Positions 11,539 through 23,665 of a stretch of 64,000 bases of DNA are shown piece after piece. The position numbers and the translations under genes are program-made. The stretch is from Mytilus galloprovincialis (Eukaryota > Mollusca > Bivalvia > Mytilida > Mytilidae). Below the pieces are notes generated by a model. It made no database searches, was not told the origin of the DNA, and saw only the letters and a program-made list of their open reading frames with translations. Each line of letters begins with the position of its first letter. Within the stretch, counting starts at the first letter, position 1. The stretch lies in assembly GCF_965363235.1 (NCBI RefSeq), contig NC_134845.1:27716524-27780523 (forward strand), written 5' to 3'.

Positions 11539-11635
11539 CCACTCCAATATATTCAGCTGTACTCAGATCATTGTTACAGACTGGTAGTTGATCATATACG
11601 CTCTGTTTGTCTTTATAACCCAATGGTTCTTCATT
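11539..11635 (-). CDS. SH3 gene exon 8: linker between SH3-2 and SH3-3
   Basis: The acceptor is tgtacag before 11635 and the donor is GTGG|GTAAGG after 11539. The exon is 97 bp: 32 codons plus one base. It encodes an acidic, polar linker beginning NEEPLGYKDKQSVYDQLPVC. It contains VYDQL and EYIGV, two tyrosines in Y-x-x-hydrophobic settings that could be phosphorylated, which is inference. It starts in phase 0 after exon 7, and the trailing G completes a Glu codon with exon 9. Confidence 0.85.
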
Positions 11636-12639
11636 CTGTACAATATATAAATGAACTACAATCAGAAGCAGTAGGAGAAACAACAAAACTTCACAATAAA
11701 TTTTGGTTACTCTGAACTAGTCCTAGAGTGAGGGTTAACACGATGAAGGTTCACTTTTGTGTCAAAGATGTGTACCTCTGATTGAAGTGTTATGTGAATA
11801 AGGAAACAGCTGATACAAGGTTCATCTGCTAGACAAGAAGGTTTATCAAGGGAACAAATGATATAAATATTATCTCTATGAAGAGGAACAAATAATGTGG
11901 GAGGTTTATCTGTCTGACAAGAAAACAAATGATATAATGTTTATTTGCTTGATAAAAGAATAGTTATGTTTTGTAGAAGGAAATTGCTGCTTGAAGACTG
12001 GGTCAGAAATTTACTGTTTTCTATAGGGCAAGATCTGACATCCAATGGCCAGAGTCAGATACTAGAGCTATCTAAGACTTATATAGAACATAGCATGACT
12101 TATTGTTTCCTTGTGGATGTGGTTCATCTTGGGTTATTGTCTACAGATTATTGTTGAAGTTTTTTGTATGAATCTCTATATACTATAAACCAATACTTGT
12201 ATAATAATTGTTTATGCTGCATGTACTGGTTTTTTCTTCTTCAATTTCATAACAGATATGATTTTTAATAATGGACATTGATCCATCAATTACTACTGTG
12301 AATTGATTATCATTTGTGAGATACTAATTTTGTTGATTTCATGTAAAAAAGTGAAGCACAAATTTAAATGTTTTTTATAATGAGGTGTAAAATTTTAACT
12401 TTTAATGTACCATTGAGGTCAAATATCAACAAAAATAAAAAATTTCCTCAATTTACTTAAAAGATTGGTACCCATAAAAATAAATGAATCCAGTTGTAAT
12501 AAAATTATCAATGCTTTCAAAAATGGGTATGGCAATACAATTATATACAAGATGGCAATAAAGTGGTACTTGTATTGACATGGCCTGCAGTACAGCTGAT
12601 CTAATTTTTGTTTAATAAATTCTTTACTACTAATACTCA
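11636..12639. other. Intron, no gene seen
   Basis: This is intron 7 of the SH3 gene upstream of the 36-bp tandem repeat. Overlapping short frames at 11707-11928 and 11945-12157 show no domains. A weak internal repetition of ggaacaaatgatataa and gaaaacaaatgatataatg lies at about 11850-11945. Confidence 0.55.
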
Positions 12640-12747
12640 AGTGAAAGATTTACGACTAGTACTTTATCTAAGTACAGTGAAAGTTTTACGACTAGTACTT
12701 TATCTAAGTACAGTGAAAGTTTTACGCCTAGTACTTTATCTAAATAC
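12640..12747 (-). repeat. 36-bp tandem repeat, three copies, starting exactly at the splice donor
   Basis: Read on the minus strand, three 36-bp units occupy 12747-12712, 12711-12676 and 12675-12640. Each starts GTAYTTAGATAAAGTACTAG and ends CTTTCACT. The first base of unit 1 is intron nucleotide +1 after exon 7 (CAG|GTATTT), so each unit carries a copy of the donor GTA start. The copies differ at only a few positions. Confidence 0.9.
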
Positions 12748-12929
12748 CTGTGAGATTTCTTGTACATATATAGCAGGGAACATTCCAATTTCTTCAGATT
12801 TGTTCTTCCTTCCTTTCATCCAGCCATTCATATCTCTCTCAATACCAATAACAACATCACCCACATCTAACTGAAGTTCATTGGAGAAGTTTGGTTCATG
12901 GCTATATAATGCATAAAAACTTCTTCCTC
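12748..12929 (-). CDS. SH3 gene exon 7: SH3 domain 2 (atypical)
   Basis: The acceptor is attttgcag before 12929 and the donor is CAG|GTATTT after 12748. The 182-bp exon completes a Gly codon and encodes 60 residues, including FYALYSHEPNFSNELQLDVGD, later NGWMKGR and IGMFPAIYVQEI. It is a recognisable SH3 domain with ALY, the RT-loop acidic residue, GD and FPAIYV. The second Trp of the usual WW pair is Met, and ALYDY is ALYSH. The first pocket Trp is kept. A change in ligand specificity is plausible but inferred. Confidence 0.9.
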
Positions 12930-13454
12930 CTGCAAAATACATAGTATTTTTATCACATTTAATATATAAGTAAGATGAACCTGAATATATTCATATTTGT
13001 TACCCTAATGGATAAATGGAAAAGAACTTACATGATGTATTAATTAATGACACAAAATGGAAACACACATCTGAAAAAAATTAAAATAAAGGAATGATTT
13101 GATTGCTGTTCTTCATCTGACATTTTCTGTCATGGCCTTTCCATAGCAAGGAATATTTTGAATTGTTAAGGAAGATGCACAGCTTCATTCTTCAAGTGTC
13201 TATCTTAAGTCGGGAGTCTGTGGACCATTGGTTGTCGTTGATTTCTGTCTGTCATATTTGTTATTCTCTTATTGTTTTGTCATAAATCAAGCTGTTAATT
13301 ATCTCCTTTAATTTTTTCACATTTTGTTTTCTAGATGTATATGCACTATGGGGTTTGCTCATTGCTGAGAACTAAAATATAACTTAGAGTTGCATGCAAT
13401 CATGTCATTTGGACTCTTACCATATTTTAATTTGTATACCAGTATTGGTTGACA
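12930..13454. other. Intron with repeat fragment
   Basis: AT-rich sequence between exon 7 and the 75-bp array. A diverged piece of the gggtttgctcattgctgaga family lies at about 13340-13430. No gene seen. Confidence 0.55.
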
Positions 13455-15815
13455 TTTTCCATGATGACTATTGCTATGACTACGAGGAATATGATATGGT
13501 AAAGTTAAGTTTTTACTTTAAAAACAAAATGATATGGTAAGGTTAGGTTACTAGTTGACTTACCACCAACCTTCACTTAGATTGATTGATTGTTGGTGCA
13601 TAATCTTGTCTTAGATAAACTTTCTATAATTAGACCAAAATTGTATGGTTAATTACAGTTACTTGTTGACTTACCTATGAATTCCGTATGACCTGGCAAT
13701 GACTAGCAGGAAATGACTTGGTAAAGTAAGTCTACTAATTGACTTACCTACATTTTCTGTGACCTTGAGGAATATGACTTGGTGAGGTAGATTGACTACT
13801 TGACTCACCTACATTTTCTGTGACCTTGAGGAATATAACTTGGTGAGGTAGGTTGACTTGTTGACTTACCTATATTTATTCTGTGACCTTGAGGAATATG
13901 AATAAGTGAGGTAGATTGCCTGGTTGGCTCACCTACATTTTCTGTGACCTTGAGAAATATAACTTGGTGAGGTAGGTTGACTTGTTGACTTACCTACATT
14001 TTCTGTGATGACCTTCACATAACTATGAGGAATATGACTAGGTGAGGTAGGTTTATGAGTTGACTTACCTACATTTTCTGTAATGACCTTGCTGTAACTA
14101 TGATGAATATGACTTGGTGAGGTAGGTTTGCTAGTTGACTTACCTACATTTTCTGAGATGACCTTGCCAAAACTATGAGGAATATGACTTGGTGAGGTAG
14201 GTATATTAGTTGACTTACCTACATTTTATGTGATGATCTTGCCATAACTATGAGGAATATGACTTGGTGAGGTAGGTTAACTAGTTGACTTACCTATATT
14301 TTCTGTAATGACCTTGCCGTAACTATGATGAATATGACTTGGTGAGGTAGGTTTGCTAGTTGACCTACATTTTCTGAGATGACCTTGCCAAAACTATGAG
14401 GAATATGAAGTTGACTAGTTGACTTACATACATTCTGTAATGACCTTGCCAAAAACTACGAGAAATATGACTTGGTGAGGATGGTTGACTAGTTGACTTA
14501 CCTACATTTTCTGTGATGACCTTGCCTAAACTATGAGGAATATGACTTGGTGAGGTAGGTTGACTAGTTGACTTACCTACATTTTTTGTGATGACCTTGC
14601 CTAAACTATGAGGAATATGACTTGGTGAGGACGGTTGACTAGTTGACTTACCTACATTTTCTGTGATGACCTTGCCTAAACTATGAGGAATATGACTTGG
14701 TGAGATAGGTTAACTAGTTGACTTACCTACATTTTCTGTGATGACCTTGCCTAAACTATGAGGAATATGACTTGGTGAGGTAGGTTAACTAGTTGACTTA
14801 CCTACATTTTCTGTAACGACCTTGCCGTAACTATGATCAATATGACTTGGTGAGGTAGGTTGACTAGTTGACTTACCTACATTTTTTGTGATGACCTTGC
14901 CTAAACTATGAGGAATATGACTTGGTGAGGACGGTTGACTAGTTGACTTACCTACATTTTCTGTGATGACCTTGCCTAAACTATGAGGAATATGACTTGG
15001 TGAGATAGGTTAACTAGTTGACTTACCTACATTTTCTGTGATGACCTTGCCAAAACTACGAGGAATATGACTTGGTGAGGAAGGTTGACTAGTTGACTTA
15101 CCTACATTTTCTGTGATGACCTTGCCTAAACTATGAGGAATATGACTTGGTGAGGTAGGTTAACTAGTTGACTTACCTACATTTTCTGTAACGACCTTGC
15201 CGTAACTATGATCAATATGAATGGGTGAGGTAGGTTTGCTTTTGACTTTCCTACATTTTCTGAAATGACCTTGGCAAAACTATGAGGAATATGAAGTTAA
15301 CTAGTTGACTTACATACATTCATGATGACCTTGCCAAAACTATGAGAAGTATGACTTGGTGAGGTAGGTTGACTATTTTACTTACCTAGATTTTCTGTGA
15401 TGACCTTACCATATCTATGAAGAATATGACTTGGTGAGTGATAGATTGACTAGTTGACTTACCTGCATTTCTGTGATGACCTTGCCAAAACTATGAGGAA
15501 TATGACTTGGTGAGGTAGGTTTGCTAGTTGACTTACCCACATTTTCTGAGATGACCTTGCCAAAACTATGAGGAATATGAAGTTGACCAGTTGACTTACA
15601 TACATTCTGTAATGACCTTGCCAAAACTATGAGAAGTATGACTTGGTGAGGTAGGTTGACTATTTGACTTACCTAGATTTTCTGTGATGACCTTGCCATG
15701 ACTAGGAGGAATATTACTTCCTGAGGACGGTTGACTAGTTGACTTACCTACATTTTCTGTGATGACCTTGCCAAAACTATGAGGAATATGACTTGGTGAG
15801 GTAGGTTTACTTGCT
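13455..15815 (-). repeat. Tandem array, ~75-bp unit, about 30 copies, each copying the exon 6 3' end and splice donor
   Basis: On the minus strand a unit reads cctcaccaagtcatattcc, then a middle block, then GAAAATGTAG|GTAAGTCAACTAGT. The upstream-most copy is the real 3' end of exon 6 (15748-15883) with its donor; the rest lie in intron 6. The donor-complement acttacc occurs about 30 times. Spacing is exactly 75 bp over about 14571-15171 and shorter and more diverged at the downstream (low-coordinate) end. A block at about 14565-14780 recurs near 14865-15080, showing a higher-order shift of 300 bp. Most units keep TAG|GTAAGT intact. Several carry in-frame TAA, so the array is not one long exon. 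Confidence 0.92.
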
Positions 15816-15883
15816 GGCGGACTTTGAAATGGTGATGATGTAGGTGTCGGTACCTTTGGTATAGATACTTCCTTCCCTAAAGC
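15748..15883 (-). CDS. SH3 gene exon 6: Pro/Ser-rich linker
   Basis: The acceptor is atattttag before 15883 and the donor is GTAG|GTAAGT after 15748. The 136-bp exon has 45 codons plus a G that completes Gly with exon 7. The start reads ALGKEVSIPKVPTPTSSPFQ, and the rest includes SPPASKPTSPSHIPHSFGK. It links SH3-1 and SH3-2. Its last ~65 bases are the founder of the intronic 75-bp array, so correct splicing must choose among about 30 nearly identical donors. Confidence 0.85.
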
Positions 15884-16445
15884 CTAAAATATCAAAAAAT
15901 ATAAGACTTTCTGTGATATTAATTCAGTCACAAAAAGTTAAAATCAACATTGCAGGAGCATCAATTCCATTTTTAACCAGTATTTTTTTCTTATTGCTAG
16001 AGTTTCCAATATATAAGCCCAAAACTGCAACTAAGGCTCTTTTATTCTATTTTTATCCATGATAGCAGTGTAAGATGATGTAGACATCCTATAGATATAA
16101 CAGACAAACTTTTGATTCTACGGAAAAAGTTTTTTAAATAAAAGTGTACAGCCAAGGGTTGTCAGAAGAATGACAATAACTTACTGTGAATTCATTTAAT
16201 TGCATGGTAACAATTTTTGTGGATTAAGGAAAACTTGCATGTTTGGTGATATATATCTAATTTTGTGGTTCTACCAAAACCTACATACAAACCTACAGAA
16301 AATTTGACATTTAATTTTGTGGTTCACCTGTACCCACAAAATCCACAGAAATTTGTATCCAACAAATAATAATGAATCCACAGTACATAGCACTTTTGGC
16401 CAGGTGGACCAAAATGTTAAATCATAAAAGTTCCATCTATGTTAC
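15884..16445. other. Intron 5, no gene seen
   Basis: Plain AT-rich intron between exons 5 and 6. At about 16180-16380 tattttgtggttc-like pieces repeat (ctaattttgtggttctacc, aattttgtggttcacctg), a minor internal repeat. Confidence 0.5.
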
Positions 16446-16582
16446 CTTTTTATCGTATGAGAAGACTGGTGCACTGTTTCTGTTCAGGGAAGATTTGGCT
16501 AGCTTTGGTGTTAGATCCTGATTCTTTAGGAAGGAACTGACAGGAGAGTGTCCATTAGGTAAATGGAGGTTAGATGTGTACA
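16446..16582 (-). CDS. SH3 gene exon 5: linker after SH3-1
   Basis: The acceptor is atatttacag before 16582 and the donor is AAAAAG|GTAACA after 16446. The 137-bp exon completes Val with exon 4 and adds 45 codons, including YTSNLHLPNGHSPVSSFLK and ending APVFSYDKK. No domain. It ends in phase 0, matching exon 6. The frame stays open upstream of the acceptor as far as an unrelated Met, which is not used in this model. Confidence 0.83.
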
Positions 16583-17474
16583 CTGTAAATATAAACATGA
16601 CTTCACCATTATAATAATAAATACAGTCAATAAGCTTGATTGAGTACACCCCATTCATTTATATTTTTTAATTATTCTTGAACGACAAAAAGTATACTGT
16701 CATCAGAGAGTTTTTTTCAGGCAAAATAAAGTAAGATTCAAGATATGGAATCTTCCTTTAAGCTGCTCTTATGGAGTTGGTCTATACTTCTGTCCCTTTT
16801 TTGGGGTTTCAGCTATCATGTCTTGCTTGACCCACAGAAATTTTAACCACAAATGTTTACTTTACAAAAGAAGATGATGTTGTTTTATATTTACTAACAA
16901 TGAAATTTTGTGTAAATTCACAAAAAAAATCAAGGGAGTTATTTATTACAATAATTCTCATCTTATCATCACATGTCTTGTTTTTACCGTTGTTTACTGC
17001 TGACTTTTCCTATTCAGAGGTTAATGGGTAATATATAGTATTAAATTCAAGTGTTATATTCATTTCAATTACCAAGCCACTTAAGATTATGGTCTGTGCT
17101 GCCCTCTATCAATATCAAATTATTACTATAACAATAATTGAATATCTGGATTACTCTCCACAGTATGCCATTAGCGATAATCAACCCTGAACTTACTGGT
17201 AATGACTTAGTACACTATTAATATCTTCCCTATAATGATTTGGTTCCAAGCTAAATGGTTTTCCTACAAGCTGATTTGTTTTATGAAAGACAAATGTAAA
17301 CTGTGACCAGAGATCATTAATTCATATCTGCTGCTATGCATAAGACAATTTTTTTAGTAGGAAAACATAACATCTTTTTATTGTTATATCACTGAAACTG
17401 TTGGATTGCCTCCCTTTGTCTTGCTTTTGGAGACTTATGTTGAAAGTGAGACTTAACAACCCTAGACACCTAAC
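16583..17474. other. Intron 4, no gene seen
   Basis: AT-rich intron between exons 4 and 5 with no recognised repeat, RNA gene or exon. Confidence 0.55.
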
Positions 17475-17654
17475 CTTTGCCTATATCAGTTTCCTCCACA
17501 TAGCTTCCAGGGAACCAGCCTTCTTTATCCTTTATCCTGCCCTTCCACCACCCATTTCCTCTCTTTTCTATCAAGGTCACAACATCACCAAGGTCAAGAT
17601 TAAGTTGGCTGTCTTCCTGGGCTGTGTATGGGTACAGTACATGGTATAGTACAT
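17475..17654 (-). CDS. SH3 gene exon 4: SH3 domain 1 (canonical)
   Basis: The acceptor is tgatttcag before 17654 and the donor is GGCAAAG|GTTAGG after 17475. The 180-bp exon encodes 59 complete codons between two split codons (Asp and Val). The domain runs HVLYPYTAQEDSQLNLDLGD, then EKRGNGWWKGR, then EGWFPGSYVEE. All expected SH3 landmarks are present: the aromatic ALYDY-like strand, acidic RT loop, paired Trp and the Pro-Tyr of the ligand groove. It resembles SH3 domains of intersectin and CIN85-type endocytic adaptors, which bind proline-rich peptides. It lies about 60 residues after the membrane helix. Confidence 0.94.
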
Positions 17655-19485
17655 CTGAAATCAAATTTTACAAACTGTGATGACTATTGGATTGACAATT
17701 ATTTTGTATTCTCTATAAAGAATAAATACAAGTGCCATTATTTTTACATCAACTAATTTATTATAGTTGGAAAAGAATGAACATTTTTTTGATTTTTTAA
17801 GTTGCAATGCCTATTAAAACCTGAGTCTTCTTTATGTTGTTTTCAGAAAATAGTTCACTAACAGTAGTTCAATGTAGCTCATTCAATGTCAATGCCCTCA
17901 GTTCATTTTGTATCAAACAATCAAACATAAGAAGCATATGGCATATGGTCCAGTGACCTTTACCCTTAAACTGTAAAATTCAAAATATCTACTGGGAATT
18001 GGAAAACTTTTTGTAAAACCTTATAACGAATGTGGAACAAAAATTAAAAAGAAGTTCACCTGCAAGTTAAAAAATTAAATCAGTGATATAAATCATTATG
18101 GACAACAGTTACAAAATAGTGTGTATTCATTATCTATCTATGGTATCAGGCCCTGGGTCATGGACATCACACATTAAAGAAAATAATTAGTATAATATAT
18201 TGTCACACCTAAGGCATTAACAAGTTTTTAAATATTGCTAAAAATGAACAGAAAATAATGGTTTGAAACAAAAGTCATAAAAGCAGCTTAATAAAACCAA
18301 ATGTTTGTCAAATGTAAAAAGCTGCAAGACAAAAAGCTCTGGGAATCAATTTTTTTTTTTTAGATGTATATAATAATCACTGTGTATCTGGAAAAAAGAA
18401 CTTCCTTGAGATGCAATATTTTAAGAAGTAGATTTCATTGTGGACTGAGATCAGATTACAAAAACTACTTGTATTACATCAAAGGCATCACAATATGTGT
18501 TTTGCAATACCCATTGTTAAAAGTTGCCAAGTGTTTCTAGTGATCAAATCAAAAACATGGAAAACATGAAATTACACTTGTGAGAGAACTTTGTTTATAA
18601 AGTGTAAGCATACCTCCTAATCAATAATACACAAATGAAATCAACATTTACTTACACATTAAAGATAACCAGCATCATTCAATTATCTATTAACAATTAT
18701 TATCTTTTGTCAGAAAGTAATTTTAGAGTTACATGTAAGAAGAATAACAAATTTAAACTTTATGAAAATTAGACAAAAACCTGCCCCTTTTTTTTCAATG
18801 TGAAAGTTACAAGAATTTCCACTGCTTAATTCTTAACCCTTGTCATCAGCAGATTAAATTATTAAAAAGAATGTTAAAAGATTTGATTAGTGCCATTATC
18901 CGAAGCAACTGTTTACAATAAATTGCAGAAGAATATTTGACAATTACTTGAGTCAGCTATGATCACATAATATGAAGAACAGCCTTATGTTCAATCAAAT
19001 CATAATCTTGCTAAACACATGTAAAGATGATAAATTGTAAATTTTTCTCCGTAACATACTTTCTTACAATTAGCAGGCAGTAAATTGTTCAAAGATAACA
19101 GGTTTTCATTAATTTAACATAAAACGCAATATTCTCAAAGCTGACATATGAACATTGCTTTCCTGAAAATTTTCTGCTATTCAATTTGTAATGATGATCT
19201 AGTAATACAGGTGCTTTCAAATCAGTGAGTCATGGGGGTCTGTTATTATTATACTAATGATACTATCTAAACCTGAATCAGAGGGATAGAGAGAGTCATT
19301 TTTCTCCAATGGTGAACTCTTTCCTTAGGAAGTAAATCATTAGTTTAAATATTCCCTTGCATATATTCCCTAAGGTTTCAATTTGGACAGATTATAAACA
19401 TTAGCAGGAAGAGGAATTACACCAGTGAATGTCATGTGATAGAAGTACCAGCAACTCCAGACTTAGAACTAGGAAAAGAGAGCAT
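17655..19485. other. Large intron 3, first part: no gene seen
   Basis: AT-rich sequence of intron 3, which spans 17655-22551. No coding, RNA gene or clear repeat was recognised in this part. Confidence 0.55.
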
Positions 19486-20095
19486 TTAAAAAAGATGTGG
19501 TATAACTACCAATGAGACAACTCTCCACAAGAGACCAAACGACACAGAAATTAACAACTATAGGTTACCATACGGCCTTCAACAATGAGCAAAGCCCATG
19601 TCTGACACTGATAAAAAAGAGAGAAATAGTCTTGGCAGTTGGTATAGATGAGTTTTGATATACATATATGGACAGTTGGATATATAAAGTTGAAATTTTC
19701 ATTTATATATCAGTTCCAATAATCTGTAATGAAAAATCATCTTTGTTTTTCTAAAAATAAAATCATAGTTTTATATATTGCTTGATTATTACTAAAAAAG
19801 AACTATCCGCCAGAGACAAAAATGATGCAAAAATAATCAACTATAGTTCGTTATACATCCTTTATACGCAGAAGCAAAAGACATATCTAATATGAAGCTA
19901 TAACAGTCCCAGATATGGCAAAAGGTAAAATCGAATAAAAAGAAAATCAATGGGCCTGATTTATGATAAAAATCTAATTGAAAAACAAAAATAACAAATA
20001 GCAACCAATGGCTCCTTTAATCACAACCTTTAGTATTGGGACAGGTACATAAAAAATATGGCTGTAGCCCGGTTAATCATGTTATTTCATATTTT
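19486..20095. repeat. Two degraded copies of the gatgtggtat...gagacaactctccac interspersed repeat
   Basis: The first copy at about 19491-19625 matches 53556-53700 well (gagacaactctccacaagag, aacaatgagcaaagcccat). The second, much more diverged, runs about 19796-20090 and keeps gggacaggtacat and tggctgtagcccggttaa near its end, matching the 53.8-kb copy. Both lie in intron 3. Confidence 0.65.
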
Positions 20096-22551
20096 ACCTA
20101 ATATAACTACACAAAAATTAAAGTTGTACAATTACACCAAAACTAAAAATATATTGTATTCATAAAATGGTTACGATTGGTCTATTTTTGGATTCCAGTG
20201 ACTGCTTTGCAAAATGTCAAATTAGACTTAAATATATAGTTGTTGGAGAAAAGCTTTAGAGTTCTTCTCAATGTTAAATTATATGGTAAATATGGAGCAC
20301 CCCCAAACACCCCTTATTTTTGTTTTTTCAGTATATGGATGTCTCGAATCTTTTGTAAACTGATGTTTGTCTTTATATCATTTTGCTTTTGGCCATAGTA
20401 ATTGTCTTCCACTTCTGATTTGTTAGTACCTCTTCCCTGTTTCCTCCCATTTTATCAAAAATCAAAGACAACAAATGCTTTATTACAATATTACTTCCTG
20501 TTAGAGTTAAAATTATTGTTTTGTTCATCTTTGAGCTTCAGTATTTGTGTGTGTTCTTCTGCATGAAAAAAAACCTTTATTGACTTGTATACTATGCAAA
20601 ATTAAATAAATTTGTACTTAAATATTTTTGATAAGGAAATGTGCTATAAATCTATTTTCTCAATGATACAGTATGTATATCTGTCTTAGTAAATCTGATG
20701 AATAATTCTGATTTAAATAAAAGATAAAAATAAGATGTATGATTTCCCTTGATAATGAACATGGTGAAAGGAATTTCCACAAACAACAAAAGCACTTTAG
20801 ATTATCAAATCAGATCAGATTTTACTTTCCCAGACATAAAATGGAATGATTTCAATAATGTTAATACCACCATGTCGTTTATTTCAAAGATAGATTCTGG
20901 CAAATTTTCTAAAATTATTTGGCATACTGTGTCTTCCAAAAGTCTCTGGTAGTGCTTATTTTAAATTCATCTGGGTGTGTATACATGTATAAATTTACCA
21001 ACTGCTATTTTAATATCAGAATGAAAATGACAAAGGAATTAAAAAAAATTTAGAATTTAAAAAGTTTATTATGTAATACATTTTATTCAAATGATCATAG
21101 AGTTTGATGACGTAAAAATACAACATTTTTAACATTGCCGATGAATAAAATGAGAGTATATATCAATTAGACAGCAACCCAACAAAGGAAATAACTGAAT
21201 GCATCAATGAGCTACTTATTACAAGGTCACTGTAAAAAACAAATAAAACCTAAAATGACAGGAACAACCTTTCTATCCTCACTTAACAACTAAAACCTTC
21301 AATATAATATTAAGAATTTTTCTTACAAATTAGAATATCAGCTTTTTCCATTGAAAATGCACCAAAAACATTAAAAAAAAAAGTATGATAAACCCTCCTT
21401 AAAAGATAAATTACACAAGTATTTGTTAATTATGTAAGTGTCATTAACTTAATTTGTTCATTACAATTAGGTTTCAACAAGACTTTGCTCCGAGCTTTGC
21501 TCTAAATTTAGGAATTTATGAAAACTTTAAGGTGAAAAGAATTTTCAACAAATCAAATAGAAGTGAAATGTAATTTCTTTTTTTATCCCTACAGTGAAAC
21601 CTGTGGTCCCCTCAGGATCATAGAAAAATCACCTTCAAATATAAGTTCAAAATACATAGTTATAATTATTACATAGGGAGAAAGACAATAACCCTAGAAG
21701 ACAGGTTTTTCCTTAAATGAGGTGACCTTTTTAACAGGTTCAACTGTACTTAATATGTCATGTTTATCAATTTCACCAATATTTGTAATGTTTCCTCAAT
21801 ATTTCCATCATATCTAATCCTATAAACAAAGTTTTTTTAAGACCCGTCACTTTGATGGGTGTAAATAATGAGATGTATATTTAATACGATTGACCTGAAT
21901 AACATGTCAATTTGACTGATAGAAAATAATAAAAAGTATTATAATTAATGCAAATAAAATAAATAAATGTGACACTAAAAATTAAAGCAGAATAAATAGC
22001 ATCTGAAAAAAATAACAAATTCAACAACAACATATTTTTATACCTATTCTATACTTCTTTTTTCCAGACCAACCTGAAGTAAAAACAACTTAAAAATGTT
22101 GTGCTCTCAATTGTTTAAGAGTACTAAGTACAAAAACAGATCAGAATTATACTGATCAATACTGTAATATGACTCCTAAATCTGAGATAAAGTTACTCTT
22201 TTTAGTATATTGTTTCCCTAAGTAATTTTTTTACAGTACAGACATTCAACCATCACTGAAAATAATTATTGGATTCTTAAATGCCTTTGTATTTCGTTCA
22301 ATTTAAAAAATATGGATTTCAAAAGATTGATTGTACATGTATGAACTTTGTTAATTTAAAAAACAGAAAGTTACTTCCCTTTTCTCTTCAATTTTGAAAG
22401 ATCAAATGAAATATTCAAACTATTTTTTTAATCATATTATCCATATTCATTGATATTCATGAAAGCAAATATCCACAGGCTTTGGTCAACCATATTTAAA
22501 CATATGCCTAATACTGGAAATATCAAACAACTGTAAAAATTAGGGTAATAC
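20096..22551. other. Large intron 3, second part: no gene seen
   Basis: AT-rich intron. The open frame at 20749-20952 has no domain signal. Nothing else recognised. Confidence 0.55.
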
Positions 22552-22687
22552 CTTTACTGGTTTTGGTCTGAACCTTTGGTGATTCTGATACTGTATCTAG
22601 TACTGAGTCAAATGTTGGTGCATAAGATATATCTCCTCTGTTACTAGCCCAAAGGTCTCCTATCTGTACTGTTTCTACTGTGTGTTG
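22552..22687 (-). CDS. SH3 gene exon 3: juxtamembrane cytoplasmic segment
   Basis: The acceptor is a T-run ending ttttag before 22687 and the donor is AGTAAAG|GTATTA after 22552. The exon encodes 45 codons plus a G that completes Asp with exon 4. The sequence begins QHTVETVQIGDLWASNRGD and later has YAPTFDSVLD. It is polar and lacks a domain. The preceding membrane exon ends in phase 0, as required. Confidence 0.85.
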
Positions 22688-23549
22688 CTAAAAAAATGTA
22701 TTCATTTAAAACTAACAAGTACATGTATGTAAGATAGTTATCTCCCTTCCTGATAGTCCCTCTAAGATATCTTAAATACATAGAGTAAATGTTATACTTG
22801 AATGATAATCAAATCATAATATCTTATGTACAGTATGTCTTTTATGCAACAAAGTTTATCTAGTGTGTTTTTATTGTCTGTTGGTCTGTAATCAAAGTCT
22901 GAAATAATTCTATTAATTAAAACTAAACATCTGGCTTTGATTTAGAGCAATGTGAAGTATGCTTTTATTTTTGACTCAAAATAGTTATCATATAGATATA
23001 ACCAATATTTTTTGTTGGGGAGAAGGGTAGGGCTATATAATGTATTTATTGTTAATTTGTTCTCTTCCTTAATCCTTAACATGCATGAAATATTTGCCAC
23101 TGGATATATTTAGGCAAACAAGAATCAATCAATCAATCAATCAATATAGTATATTTCAAAGGTTAAATGTACTGTCTTTGTCCGAGTTTGTTGGAATTTT
23201 TCTGTTTTAGGAACCAAATACATCTAGAATACAGCAGTTTCTGCTGTGGTTATCATAATCTGTTAAAATTGATGCATTTTCTGTTTCAAATTGACACCTA
23301 GAATTTGTGCCCAAACTAAACCAATTTATTTACTAATTAACTATTCGACATAAAAGGGTTTATGTTCAATACTCTTTGAGAATGCATGGAATATACAAAA
23401 ATTCCATATATGGGTGGCTCCTTAACTTACAAAATTTCTACTCTTGATAATTATTTCAATGCACAGTTGTACCATATTTTGGCTTATCAAAGTGTCATTT
23501 CTACATACATTTATTATACTACGCAACTGTATTCAAATTGAATATTTAC
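22688..23549. other. Intron 2 with TCAA microsatellite
   Basis: AT-rich intron. A short (aatc)n tract, aatcaatcaatcaatcaatc, lies at about 23124-23146. No gene seen. Confidence 0.6.
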
Positions 23550-23665
23550 CTTTGTGCTTGACCTTTTCTTGCAACAGACAAACAAAACTATGATTAACAG
23601 AATCAGTAAACCCACTCCACATAAAGACATTCCAAGGATTAATGTCAAGTTGTCTGTTAAAGATG
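23550..23665 (-). CDS. SH3 gene exon 2: transmembrane helix
   Basis: The acceptor is tatttgcag before 23665 and the donor is ACAAAG|GTAAAT after 23550. The 116-bp exon completes Ser with exon 1 and encodes 38 residues. A hydrophobic run of about 24 (LTLILGMSLCGVGLLILLII and on to VLFV) is followed by CCKKRSS. The basic cluster after the helix predicts the downstream SH3 side is cytoplasmic by the positive-inside rule. The two Cys at the membrane face are possible palmitoylation sites (inference). The small NLT sequon just before the helix is probably too close to the membrane for use. Confidence 0.9.

Noticed and set aside
13455..15815. Long repetitive coding exon (15415-15624 frame joined across units)
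   Set aside because: Units differ by small indels and several contain in-frame TAA (agttaacc versions), so the array cannot be read through as one exon.
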